Both the position numbers and the translations under genes were made by a program. Below the pieces are notes generated by a model. That model searched no databases, was not told the DNA's origin, and worked only from the letters and a program-made list of their open reading frames with translations. 10,099 nt of DNA from Larix sibirica (lineage: Eukaryota; Streptophyta; Pinopsida; Pinales; Pinaceae): the NCBI GenBank assembly GCA_004151065.3, contig NWUY0300002961.1, forward strand, positions 13,961-24,059. The letters run 5' to 3'. This document shows, in pieces, positions 1-7,874 of this stretch. The number at the start of each line of letters is the position of its first letter. Position 1 is the first letter of the stretch.

Positions 1-938
1 TGGAGCTAAAAAAGAAGCAAAACCAGGTGCTAAATAGGAAGAAAACCTTAGCACTAAAATGAAGCAAACATTGGAGCTAACAAGGATGCAATTCTAGAAG
101 CAAAATTCGGTGCCAATTAAGGAGAAAAAACTGGGTGTCACTTAGGAAGAAAAAAAACAAACATTTATGGAAGCAAATTTGGAAGCAAATTTGGAAGCAA
201 TACTGGAAGCAACAATGGAAGCAATACTAGAAGAAAAAAGGAATCAATAATGGAAGCAAACCCCAATGTCACTTAGGAAGCAAAAAAAGAAGCAATTCTA
301 GAAGCAAATTTGGAAGCAATAATGGAAGCAAACCACAAGCAAACAAAGAAGCAATAAAGGAAGCAATACTAGAAGCAAAAAATTAAATAACAATGGAAGA
401 AAAACCTAGAGTAACTTAGGAAGGAAAAAAAAATTCTGGAAACAAATTTGGAAACAATAATGAAAACAATACTAGAAGCACAAAATAAAGCAATAATGGA
501 AGCAACACTCAGTGCTAAATGAGGAGAAACATCCGACGCTAACTAGGAAGTTAAAATGGAAGCAACAATGGAATCCAAACTAGACGCCAACCAAAAAGCA
601 ATACTAGAAGGAAAAGTGGAAGCTAAAACTAGAGTTAATATGGGCTCTAATCATAGTGGAATTCTCGACACAATTATGGGCACTGATGTAGGCATCTAAC
701 TCGGCGCAAATCTCGCAATCAATGCTAGTGCCAAAATTATTCTATGCATTATTCCCAATGCTAATGAAGAAGTGAAAATTAGCATTATTCGCAGTACTAT
801 TCCCAGTTCAAAAAAGGAATCAATTCAGAAATATAGCGTAGTGTCGGGTATAACTCCTTACATTGAGATCAATTCATTAAAAAAATACATTAAATTCTAA
901 CGCAATTTCCGCCACTAATGGCAGGTTTTGTTGTATTG
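1..938 (+). mobile_element. CACTA-like element A, right subterminal repeats and terminus
   Basis: This is a non-coding array of degenerate short units built on GGAAGCAA, alternating in its first part with GGTGCTAAAT-like words at a spacing of roughly 23-25 bp. It ends in TTTTGTTGTATTG at 926-938, whose reverse complement begins CAATACAACAAAA, close to the plant CACTA/En-Spm terminus CACTACAAGAAA. The last 118 bases (821-938) align almost without gaps to 5975-6093, the end of element B, and 1-122 align to about 5630-5750 of B. Sequence right of 938 is integrase coding sequence on the minus strand, so 938/939 is an insertion boundary. The body and left end lie outside the window. The candidate 3-bp target duplication is TAA at 939-941, unverifiable without the left end. 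Identification rests on terminus, array and boundary together; no transposase is visible. Confidence 0.7.
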
Positions 939-1614
939 TAAATACTTTGTTTATCCATTTCCCTAAGGGGAGTAGTTGGAAGAATGATTAAGGATGATAT
1001 TATATTGTTGGAAAAAAATATATCATTTTGATTGAGTTGAAGTCTTTGGCATTATTAGTCACTATCTTTTTGGGACAGCCAAATCTAGACAAAATGTTTT
1101 CTTCAAGAACCTAATTCCTACTAGGTCTATGGCTTGTTTGGTAGGGATAGATTCTACCCACTTGGTGAAACAGTCTATTGTAGTCAGGATTCTCCTATAT
1201 TGGCCACTAAATGGGGGATGTATTTATCCAATGAAGTATATACACCATTTCTGGAAAGGGGAATCTGCAACCTAGACTAGTTTAGGGGAAGGACAGACAT
1301 ATTCTACTTCCATGTAAAGGTTTAGGAAGGTAGACATGCTCTAAAAAACTTATGGACATATGAAAACATATTGGGCCAGTAGTAACCAAACCTGAGGAGA
1401 TTATGTGTTGTGTCTCTAGCAATGAAATGGATTCCCTAGATCCCTTGATGCATTTATTTAATCAAGATTTCAATCTCTTCTTATAGAATGCATTTAAGTA
1501 AGAGGACTTCATGGTTTCTCCAATATAATTCCATCCCTATAGCATAGTATCTAACAACCTTGAGTTTCAAGTATCTCCTTTGTGACTTATCCATCTTGGG
1601 AGGGTGCCAATTAT
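939..1614 (-). pseudogene. pol: Ty3/gypsy (Tat-like) integrase remnant, cut off by element A
   Basis: This continues the minus-strand pol remnant into integrase, which inserts retrotransposon DNA into the genome. In order: a linker (RRYLKLK, then LYWRNHEVLLLKC; near 1575-1490); the zinc-binding domain, with a His in MHQGI, a His in GIHF, then GYYWPNMF and RACLPS (1455-1340), where the second Cys of the usual C-x2-C is replaced by Ser; DSPFQKWCIYFIG (near 1267-1230); and the core, with ILTTIDCFTKWVESIPTKQA (near 1185-1125) carrying the first catalytic Asp. The second catalytic position reads IVTNNAKDF (near 1065-1035), Asn instead of the usual Asp. The core then reads YNIILNHSS and GNG (near 990-945) and stops at 939, where element A begins, so the catalytic Glu and C-terminal domain are missing. 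Stops and frameshifts are present. It is inactive. Confidence 0.85.
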
Positions 1615-2420
1615 CACTAGGTGTACTATGTCCTGGTACCAACTAAATTGGTGATATTAGATCTTGATATAAATATGTCCTTCACTTTCTAGCTCATATT
1701 CCCCATTGCTTTGCATTTCATTTATCCCTACTGCTTGAAAATTGGGTTCAGCCATTAACTTGGCTAATCCTTGATCCTTAATCGTTTTGGTGGGCTTTAT
1801 CACCATATCAAATTCTTGTATCTTGGTGATCCACTTGCCCATTTACCATCTTCTTGTGTACGAACACAACTTTTCTTTAATTGACACATGACTTACAAAG
1901 CAAACAATATGAACCTAAAAAACATACTCCCTAAACGACTTGAAATTTTTTACTAATGCATAAGCTTATTTTTCCATGATATTGTACTTGAGCAAGTTTG
2001 CATCCCTAAGTGCTTTGTTGAATAAATCAATACAATTCCCATACCCATATTTATTCTTTTGTAGAAAAAAATAGGTATTTATTGCTAAGAAGCAAATGGA
2101 AAAATCATGAAGTCCTTACCACAATCAAGGCTAATTAGGAATGGGAATTCCCTTAATGCCTTATTTATTGTTGTAAATGTACTTTTGGATTCATCATTCA
2201 ATAAAATTCCAGCATCCTTCTTTAACATTTTTTTCATGTGCTTGGTTACTGTTAGCACCTAAACCTACTATCCAAAAAAATTCATTCCCCAAAGCCAAAA
2301 CCATTTTTGGTGGTCTTCTTTCAATCTCCATAACTTACAAACCTTGCCTGAGTTATTGCATGATATATTCATTATGTGTCATTAATGCTTTGTTTGAATT
2401 TTCTATGTTTAAATAAGTTC
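1615..2420 (-). pseudogene. pol: Ty3/gypsy (Tat-like) pol remnant: reverse transcriptase end and RNase H
   Basis: Read on the minus strand from about 2420 leftwards, this is the end of the reverse transcriptase and the RNase H of a Ty3/gypsy retrotransposon, which copy element RNA into DNA and degrade the RNA strand. The RT thumb shows in KHMKKMLKKDAG (near 2235-2200) and the RNase H start in FPFLISLDCGKDFMIF (near 2145-2100). Further on come FNKALRDANLLKYNIMEK (near 2015-1965) and, in the longest open stretch (1842-1657), GKWITKIQEFDMVIKPTK followed by IKDQGLAKLMAE. The GQ-LA-L-AE ending is characteristic of Tat-lineage gypsy elements rather than chromoviruses. Several stops and at least two frameshifts break the frame. 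The upstream RT palm with the YxDD motif, protease and gag are not recognisable, so the element is 5'-truncated or rearranged near 2420. Confidence 0.8.
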
Positions 2421-2478
2421 CCGATAAATCGAATTTTAAAGGGTTGCATAGTCTTGTTATAGGGAATTTTTAAATAAC

Positions 2479-2561
2479 ATGACCTTATGCAGGATTACAA
2501 AATTCAGTGATAAGTTTGGCTCATTTAATATTGAGAGCTTTGATACTCTGTGGCAAAAAGA
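2479..2561 (+). other. Proposed first coding exon of the unrecognised gene
   Basis: From ATG at 2479 an open frame of 27 codons contains FSDKFGSFNIESFDTLWQK, which has ordinary protein composition in otherwise AT-rich, non-coding sequence. It runs into a possible donor GTAATT at 2562, leaving two bases (GA). Joining these to 3025, after the acceptor CACAG at 3020-3024, restores a Glu codon and continues in frame into SMSSHKGFHVAHYEPK. The phase match supports the exon but could be chance (one in three). If it is wrong, translation would start at the ATG at 3029. Confidence 0.4.
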
Positions 2562-3024
2562 GTAATTTTATATTTCAAAGTAGGCTATTGAATTCCGTCA
2601 GTTTTGGTAGAAAAACATATTTTTTATTTTTTAAAGGCGCTACCAAGTTTCAAATATGTCAGTGACGATAACCTAAGAGAACGATCTTCCTATCAAATTC
2701 AACTTATTCCCAAAGTTAGCTAAATATCGTGTAATCATGCAATTAAAGAATGTGAAATGACAGATTATCATGGCATTGGTTAGTATTTTCATATTGCTAT
2801 TAGGCGCGCCTTTTCTACATATATTTCCATGTATCTTTAATGATTACCTTTTTGGATGTGATTTGGATGCATACATTCATATAACTCAAAATTATGAAAT
2901 GTGCATTGTATTTCATTCTATTTTGAGCATGATTTCTTCCAATTTCTATTTTAAGTGTTTGATGTGTTAGCAAGGGTTTAAAACAACAATTATGTAGCAA
3001 GATTACACAATCTCCAAACCACAG
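2562..3024 (+). other. Proposed intron of the unrecognised gene
   Basis: These 463 bp begin GTAATT and end CCACAG. The stretch is AT-rich and mostly T-rich on the plus strand, as plant introns are, with stops in all plus frames. The two open stretches inside it (2770-2970 on plus, 2815-3042 on minus) have no recognisable protein character. I see no branch-point evidence beyond the base composition. Confidence 0.35.
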
Positions 3025-4758
3025 AAGCATGTCTTCGCACAAAGGATTCCATGTAGCTCATTATGAACCTAAGGCAACAGAGTTTCTTGAGGCTCACCTA
3101 GAGTGTGAAAGCAAATTTGGAGAGGCAGGATGGTTCCACTCAATTGTGAAAGGATACAGGGACACCACGGAGGATTTTTTATTCGAGCTTTTGCTTAAGG
3201 GTTTTACGATCCTCAGGAAAAAGTAGGAGATTTAACCATCCAAGTGACATAAGCGTCAATAGCAACAGATATAATATTGTCTATGGATGGGGAGCACTAG
3301 TTCAAATACAAAGACATCATAGTAGATAGTTGTAAAATCATTTCCTCAAAGAAGAATTTTAGATCCCTAACTGGAGAAGAGGCATTCCAAGGATATGGTT
3401 GAAAGAAGAGTGGAGTGAGATGTTGAGGATGGTTCAGCGATACTTCACTGATGAAGGTAGATATGCAATTGTTTTCTTATATCATATGATATTTTTGTTG
3501 CACCTTAGTGGAGATGCTAGAATTAATATTCCATATTTCTTGCTGAAGAGTCTCACCAAAATGTCCACTAAAGTCCAAGCTCATCCAAACAGTGCACACC
3601 ATAGTGTATTTCATCAAGCTTTAATAAAATTGTAGATAATTGAGGAATTGAGTAAAATTCAAATGACTTGGAATCACTTTCTATTTTCGTCTAGTTTTGA
3701 AAATGAGGTTAATGGACCTTAGGAGACAGATACAAGCACTCACACTAGAAGGTCAAAGGCTCCTAGGAATCCCAAAAGAAAAATAGGTGGTAGTTCAAGT
3801 GCACAACAGGTAACTGGAGCTGTTACTAGGAAAAACAGAAAAAGTAGAGGAAAGTTGAATTTGAAGGAGAAAATACTTCCAAAATAAAGTTATAGTTTTC
3901 CCTTGAGAAAGAGAGAGTAGGCTCTTATATCAAATAAGTTTACAACCACGAAAGGAAAAGTGAAAAAAACGGTCTCTAAACCAACAACTGAGAAAACCAT
4001 ATTGGAACTTGGAACTGGTTTCTAAGCTTGCAGATATAGAAATGATAGAACCTTCAAGCAGTCAATCTAGCAAGAAAAGGCATAAAGGAATTCAAAAGGA
4101 CAACATAAATTATAGCAGGTATTTACATCAAGAAAACCACATACTAGGCCAACTAATAAATTCAAGTTAAATACAAAGTCTATTTTTTATCCGTCATTAA
4201 AGAAAGATATAGTTATTGATATTGAATATTATCCAATAGAGGAATGACTAGAGCCATCAAGAATAGCCCCTGAAGCTATTGAAAAAGAGGAGAAGTTCCA
4301 TAATATAGAAATTGAAAGTGACACCTAAGCCAAAGATATATGAAACTTATGAGAAGCTAAAAGAACTAGAATAATCCAACTTGATTTTTGATGAGGAGAA
4401 GAAGATTGCAAATGTCTTAACAAATATTGAGAAGGTGCTCAATGAATTTCCAGAAATACCATAAATTAGTTCTCATGATCAAACTTTTTCAAAAGAAGAG
4501 AAATAAATGAAAAATGTTGACCCAAGTTTATCTTGCCATATTGAACCAAATGAAGGACTAGCAGATCCAAAACCATATAGCCACATGTTACCTAAAATTC
4601 CTGAACAGGTTGCAGAAAAACAAGTATTTTCATCAATTCCATCCAAAAGGAAAAATATACTTAATCTCCCATATTCTGAAAATGAAGAATCGGAACCTGA
4701 ATAACAAGATCATAGCAAGAAGACGGAGATGCCTAAGTCTGTTATTCTTCATCAATGA

Positions 4759-4965
4759 AAGAACAAGAATCCTAAGACCAAAAGCACACTCAAGAAGGAG
4801 CTCAAGAAATCTAAAGGGGTTATTCAGCATCTGAAACAAGAGAATGAAAAGTTACAGAGAGAGAATGCTAAGGTCAAAAGAAGAATGAGCAGACTTGTAA
4901 AAAAACACAAGAAACTATGTAACCTAGCTCAAAAGTTGGAAAAATATAAAAAGAAATTATATACA
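4759..4965 (+). other. Lys-rich coiled-coil segment of the unrecognised pseudogene
   Basis: This is the longest uninterrupted run in the gene's tail, 69 codons between TGA at 4756 and TAG at 4966. It starts KNPKTKSTLKKELKKSKG and continues IQHLKQENEKLQREN, VKRRMSRLVKKHKKL and LAQKLEKYKKKL. Hydrophobic residues (I, L, L, V, M, L, L, L) recur with 3-4 spacing and the rest is Lys/Glu/Arg-rich, as in a dimerising coiled coil. The same reading frame extends upstream through single stops to at least 4372, so it is the C-terminal end of the larger protein, not a separate gene. Confidence 0.6.
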
Positions 4966-4968
4966 TAG

Positions 4969-5351
4969 GCAATATGTTGGAAGGTAAAATGCCTCCACGA
5001 AAAGAACAAAGGCCAAGCAATTAATGTTAGAATTTTAAATGCAGTAACATAAAGGATAACTAAAAGATAAACAAGCATAGCATAGACAATAGAACACAAC
5101 AATTTATCCTGGGAAACCCTCATGGGGTAGAAAACCCAACAAAACTTCCTCAATATAGATTCGTAAGAAATTACAATGTGAATCCTCANAGTTTGTATGG
5201 ATGTTGTCCATTTCCCTAAAAATAACTCATGAATGTTATGCTATAAAAGATTTGAAATTCAATATCAGTTTTTCTTTAATCATATATGTTATTTAAGAGC
5301 TATGATATATTTAACTGATTTAATTGAAATTAAAAATATTAAATTAATAAA
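4969..5351. other. Non-coding spacer, one ambiguous base
   Basis: No gene is supported here. The preceding frame could extend through the TAG at 4966-4968 for 27 more codons to TAA at 5050 if that TAG is secondary. The sequence has one undetermined base (n) at 5189. From about 5200 to 5350 it is plain AT-rich DNA up to the first GGAAGC repeat of element B. Confidence 0.6.
5025..5180. repeat. Possible LTR-like fragment
   Basis: The stretch begins TGTTAGAATTTTAAATGC and continues through an A-rich part to ATTTATCCTGGGAAACCCTC and GAAAACCCAACAAAAC. This style of sequence (a TGTTAG start, then an A-rich run and a GGGAAACCC/AAACCC block) is common in plant LTR retrotransposon termini, especially Copia types, but this is recalled rather than matched. 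No closing terminus, primer-binding site or duplicated flank was found. Confidence 0.25.
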
Positions 5352-6093
5352 TTGGAAGCTATAAAGGAAGCAACATGAAGTGCTAAAATGGAAACAAAAT
5401 ATGGCTCTAAAATGGAAGCAAAAATCAACATTAAAATGGGAGCCATACTTGGTGCTATTTCCGACTCTAAATAAGAAGCTAAATTGGTTGCTTAATAGGA
5501 AGCAAAATTGGGTGCTAATTAGGAAGCAAACCCCAACACTAAATGGAGGCAAACCATGGAGTTAAAAAGAAACAAAAGCAGGTGCTAAATAGGAAGCAAA
5601 CTTTGGCACTAAAAGAAAGCAAACGCTAGAGCTAAAAAAGAAGCAAAACTAGGCGCGAAATAGCAAGCAAAACTTGGCACTAAAAGGAAGCAAACCCTGG
5701 ATCTAAAAATGAAGAAATTCTAGAAGCAAAATTTGATTCCAATTAAGGAGCAAAACCCAGTGTCACTTAGGAAGCAAAAAAAGAAGCAATTTTGGAAGCA
5801 AATATGGAAGCAATAATTGAAGAAAAAAAGGAAGCAATAATTTCTATGTCGATGATATTCTCGGTGCTATTCCTGGCACTATTCCCACTACTAAAAAGGG
5901 AGCAAACATCATTGCTATTCCTGGAACTAAAAAATGAGCAAAAGTCGGCGCTATTTCCAGTGCAAAAAAGGATGCAATTCAAAAATGTAGCGTTGTGTCG
6001 GATTTAATGCCTACCATTGAGTTCAACTCATGGAAACAAATACACTAAATTTTGACACAAATTCTAGCGCTAATGGCATGTTTTGTTGTAGTG
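5352..6093 (+). mobile_element. CACTA-like element B, right subterminal repeats and terminus
   Basis: This belongs to the same family as element A: short degenerate units of GGAAGCAAA alternating with GGTGCTAAAT or TTGGCACTAAA at roughly 23-25 bp. The terminus is TTTTGTTGTAGTG at 6081-6093, reverse complement CACTACAACAAAA, a good CACTA-type end. Just inside lie ATTCTAGCGCTAATGGCATG (6061-6080) and TAGCGTTGTGTCGG (5988-6001), both with counterparts in A. The open frames crossing the array (such as 5380-5565 on plus, 5289-5552 on minus) are translations of the repeat, for instance LKWKQN over and over. The candidate 3-bp target duplication is TAC at 6094-6096. The left end is not recognisable; the preceding broken gene (2479-4968) may belong to this element. 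Confidence 0.75.
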
Positions 6094-6235
6094 TACTAAA
6101 AGGTATATCTCTATTGGTTCTAGGTGAAATTGTTTTCCCTTCTATGACAACATCATTTTAAAGCGTATTCCTCTTACACTGTGTTTGCATATTTGTATAA
6201 TATCTTCTTGCATGTTGTTTTTTGCATCTTTATAT

Positions 6236-6349
6236 ATGGTCTTAACACTTGTTTTGTTAATTGGTGTACTTTTATGGTCTTAACACTTGTTTTGTTAATT
6301 GTTGTACTTTTATGGTCTTAACACTTGTTTTGTTAATTGGTGTACTTTT
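6236..6349 (+). repeat. 38-bp tandem repeat, three copies
   Basis: Three head-to-tail copies start at 6236, 6274 and 6312 with ATGGTCTTAACACTTGTTTT and end in a GTACTTTT block. They differ at one position: copies 1 and 3 read TTAATTGG, copy 2 reads TTAATTGT. Such near-identity in otherwise decayed DNA suggests recent duplication by slippage or unequal exchange. It lies just right of element B, in sequence assigned to element C upstream of its coding remnant. No function is apparent. Confidence 0.95.
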
Positions 6350-6431
6350 AAAATTTGTTCAACAATATTGGTATCATTTTTTTTTATGATGAAACCACAT
6401 GTAAAGCAATATCAAAACGCCAAAGGGTTAA

Positions 6432-7165
6432 GTCGCCAGTGCTAATGAAGCACAAAATGATAAGAAAAAGGATAAAACTGTCAGTGTTACTGAACGCAAC
6501 ATTGATGATGACAATGATAGTGATTATGAACTTGACCCTACGGAATTAGCAGTGGGGGCGCAATGGACATTGTGAAATTAGCAATGGGGCTACGGAGTGA
6601 TATTTCAAATGTTGACAGCTTGGTGAGTGCATTCAATAATTTTATTCAAATAATATGCTAATTAGAATATAATTGTTGCTATAAAAAAATTTCGAACCTC
6701 AATATAATGTGTACTTTTGTGTTTTTACAAAAACGTCATGCTAAACTCCAACGAGGTGACAAAGTGAATGTAAAAGGTTACAAAGTGAAGGTGAGTGCAT
6801 TCAATAATTTTATTCCAATGATATGCTAATTAGAATATAATAGCTACTGTAACATTTTTCAAAGCTCAATATTGTAATTTGTACCTTTTGTTTTTGCATA
6901 AATGTCATGCTAAACTCCAAGAAGGTGACAAAGTGAAGGTATTGGATCCATATGATGGTGTTGGTGTGGGCAGCGGACGAATACACTCATTGTCTATATC
7001 CATGGAGTTAAATTGAGCGTAGGGGACACAAATATGAATATTTTAAAGTCCATAAGTAACATACCCCTTCCTTACAAAGGTAAAATAGATGGATGTACCC
7101 GTATGGAAGAAAAGGAAGGAAGCTTCACACGCTGGCCATTAAAATATCTGGAAAAAATGATGTAG
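6432..7165 (+). pseudogene. En/Spm (CACTA)-type accessory protein remnant, DUF8039-like (element C)
   Basis: Broken exons can be read in order. At 6432-6572 a polar, acidic segment has NDKKKDKTVSVTERNIDDDN and ELDPTELAVGA. After a frameshift near 6560 it continues MDIVKLAMGLRSDISNVDSL up to GTGAGT at 6623, probably a splice donor. Downstream, near 6920-6985, is LQEGDKVKVLDPYDGVGVGSG. After another frameshift it reads HGVKLSVGDTNMNILKSI, NIPLPYK and GSFTRWPLKYLEKM, ending at TAG 7163. The order (V-x-L-x-x-Y, G-x-I, HG-x-x-L, IPLP, WP) resembles, from memory, the DUF8039 domain of plant En/Spm-like proteins that accompany Transposase_24. The role of that domain is not established; location in element C fits a transposon ORF. 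The remnant is short, with at least two frameshifts and a duplicated exon-intron block. No TNP2-type DDE transposase is visible. Confidence 0.5.
6623..6938 (+). repeat. Tandem duplication of an intron plus exon start (168 + 148 bp)
   Basis: Copy 1 is 6623-6790 and copy 2 is 6791-6938. Both begin GTGAGTGCATTCAATAATTT and end CAAAGTGAAG. Each holds an AT-rich, intron-like part followed by GTCATGCTAAACTCCAA and GGTGACAAAGTGAA. Copy 1 is longer mainly because the GTGACAAAGTGAA stretch is itself partly duplicated (GTTACAAAGTGAAG at 6777-6790). The repeat therefore covers a donor site, a whole intron and the start of the next exon of the En/Spm-type remnant. Divergence between copies shows the event is not recent. 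Confidence 0.9.
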
Positions 7166-7374
7166 TTGATGATGTTTATCATGTAATAGTTGTTGACAAC
7201 TTGGCCCATTGCTTTATGTAGCAGTTTAATATTTAAATGTATGTTCGTCAGGGATCTTTTATTATGGTGCATTTGCAAAGTTGGAAACTCCATGAGACTT
7301 TTTTGAGTAGTTGGAAACTTAGTAACAGTGCTATACTTTGACTTTTATTATATATATATATATGATCAACTTCT
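7166..7374. other. Non-coding stretch after the coding remnant
   Basis: No gene is supported. It holds a (TA)n run at about 7347-7364 and a short local repeat of AGTTGGAAACT (7279-7289 and 7309-7319). The minus-strand open frame over 7072-7293 is antisense to the coding remnant and has no protein character. This may be the trailer of element C's gene. Confidence 0.5.
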
Positions 7375-7742
7375 TCATCTACATTGCATTATATGTTTTA
7401 ATTTGATTTTATGTTTTAATTCAAGATTACTTTATTTTTAATCACGATGTTAAATCATGTATCTTTTATCTTTTATCATGGTTTAGCTTAATGTTCATGT
7501 ATGTATATCTTTTTATTTGATTTTAAGCTTTAATTCAAGTTTAGTACATAATATATATATTGTTAAATTTCGGTTAGCTTTTATCATGATGTAGCTTGTT
7601 TGTCTATTGTAATGTTTTTTATTTGATTATATGTTTTAATTCAAGTTTAATAATGATGTAGCTTGTTCGTGTATTGTAATGTTTTTATTTGATTATATGT
7701 TTTTATTCAAGTTTAATACTACATATATATTGTTAAATTTCT
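7375..7742 (+). repeat. AT-rich degenerate tandem repeats (about 67-bp units)
   Basis: The clearest pair starts at 7586 and 7653 (period 67), each with ATGATGTAGCTTGTT, TATTGTAATGTTTTT, ATTTGATTATATG and ATTCAAGTTTAAT. Weaker copies of the same words precede them (TTTAGCTTAATGTTCATG near 7481, TTTGATTTTATGTTTTAATT near 7402). ATATATATTGTTAAATTT occurs twice, near 7553 and 7723. These are internal non-coding repeats of element C between its gene remnant and its 42-bp array. No coding potential is seen. Confidence 0.8.
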
Positions 7743-7874
7743 ATAAGTATAAGTATGTTTATTTTATATTTAATGAACATCCAACTGTATTACACAATTT
7801 ATATATTTAATATATAATCCATATCATATAAATAAATATTTACTATTAAACTAGTAGTAAATATAATGATTATA

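Larger units (their letters stand above)
2479..4968 (+). pseudogene. Broken gene for an unrecognised plant protein with a coiled-coil tail (transposon-associated?)
   Basis: I do not recognise this protein. Coding sense continues across the region: KGFHVAHYEPKATEFLEAHL (from 3044), GYRDTTEDFLFELLLKGFT, then GIPRIWLKEEWSEMLRMVQR (from about 3381), FTDEGRYAIVFLYHM, INIPYFLLKSLTKM and FHQALIKL (to 3632). Next is a basic, Ser/Thr-rich linker (RRSKAPRNPKRKIGGSSS near 3745-3800), an acidic low-complexity part (4130-4700) and a Lys-rich coiled coil (QHLKQENEKLQRENAKVKRR). Total about 675 residues. In-frame stops lie at 3250, 3298, 3633, 3720, 3885, 3918, 4245, 4372, 4462, 4504, 4702 and 4756. The frame shifts near 3205, 3380, 4010, 4120 and 4325. 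The TAG at 4966 may itself be secondary, since the frame runs on to TAA at 5050. The globular part (~200 residues) then charged tail recalls the uncharacterised 'putative plant transposon protein' type, from memory only. It could be element B's ORF, a captured host gene or a separate element. Confidence 0.6.

Noticed and set aside
1-938. Possible CRISPR-like or satellite array
   Set aside because: The units are degenerate with no constant repeat plus unique spacers, and the array ends in a CACTA-type terminus shared with element B.
2177-2416. Plus-strand open frame at 2177-2416
   Set aside because: It is the antisense shadow of the minus-strand reverse transcriptase remnant.
2770-3042. Two overlapping open frames, plus 2770-2970 and minus 2815-3042
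   Set aside because: They are AT-driven frames with no recognisable motif, lying inside the proposed intron and antisense to each other.
5134-5152. CCCAACAAAACTTCC as a left terminus of element B
   Set aside because: It lacks CACTA, and its inner sequence does not match the B end beyond the short CAACAAAAC word.
5289-5982. Open frames on both strands across the element B array (5380-5565, 5289-5552, 5767-5982, 5792-6007)
   Set aside because: They are translations of the GGAAGC-type repeat (for example LKWKQN repeated, or Ser/Phe/Ala-rich on minus) with no independent protein character.
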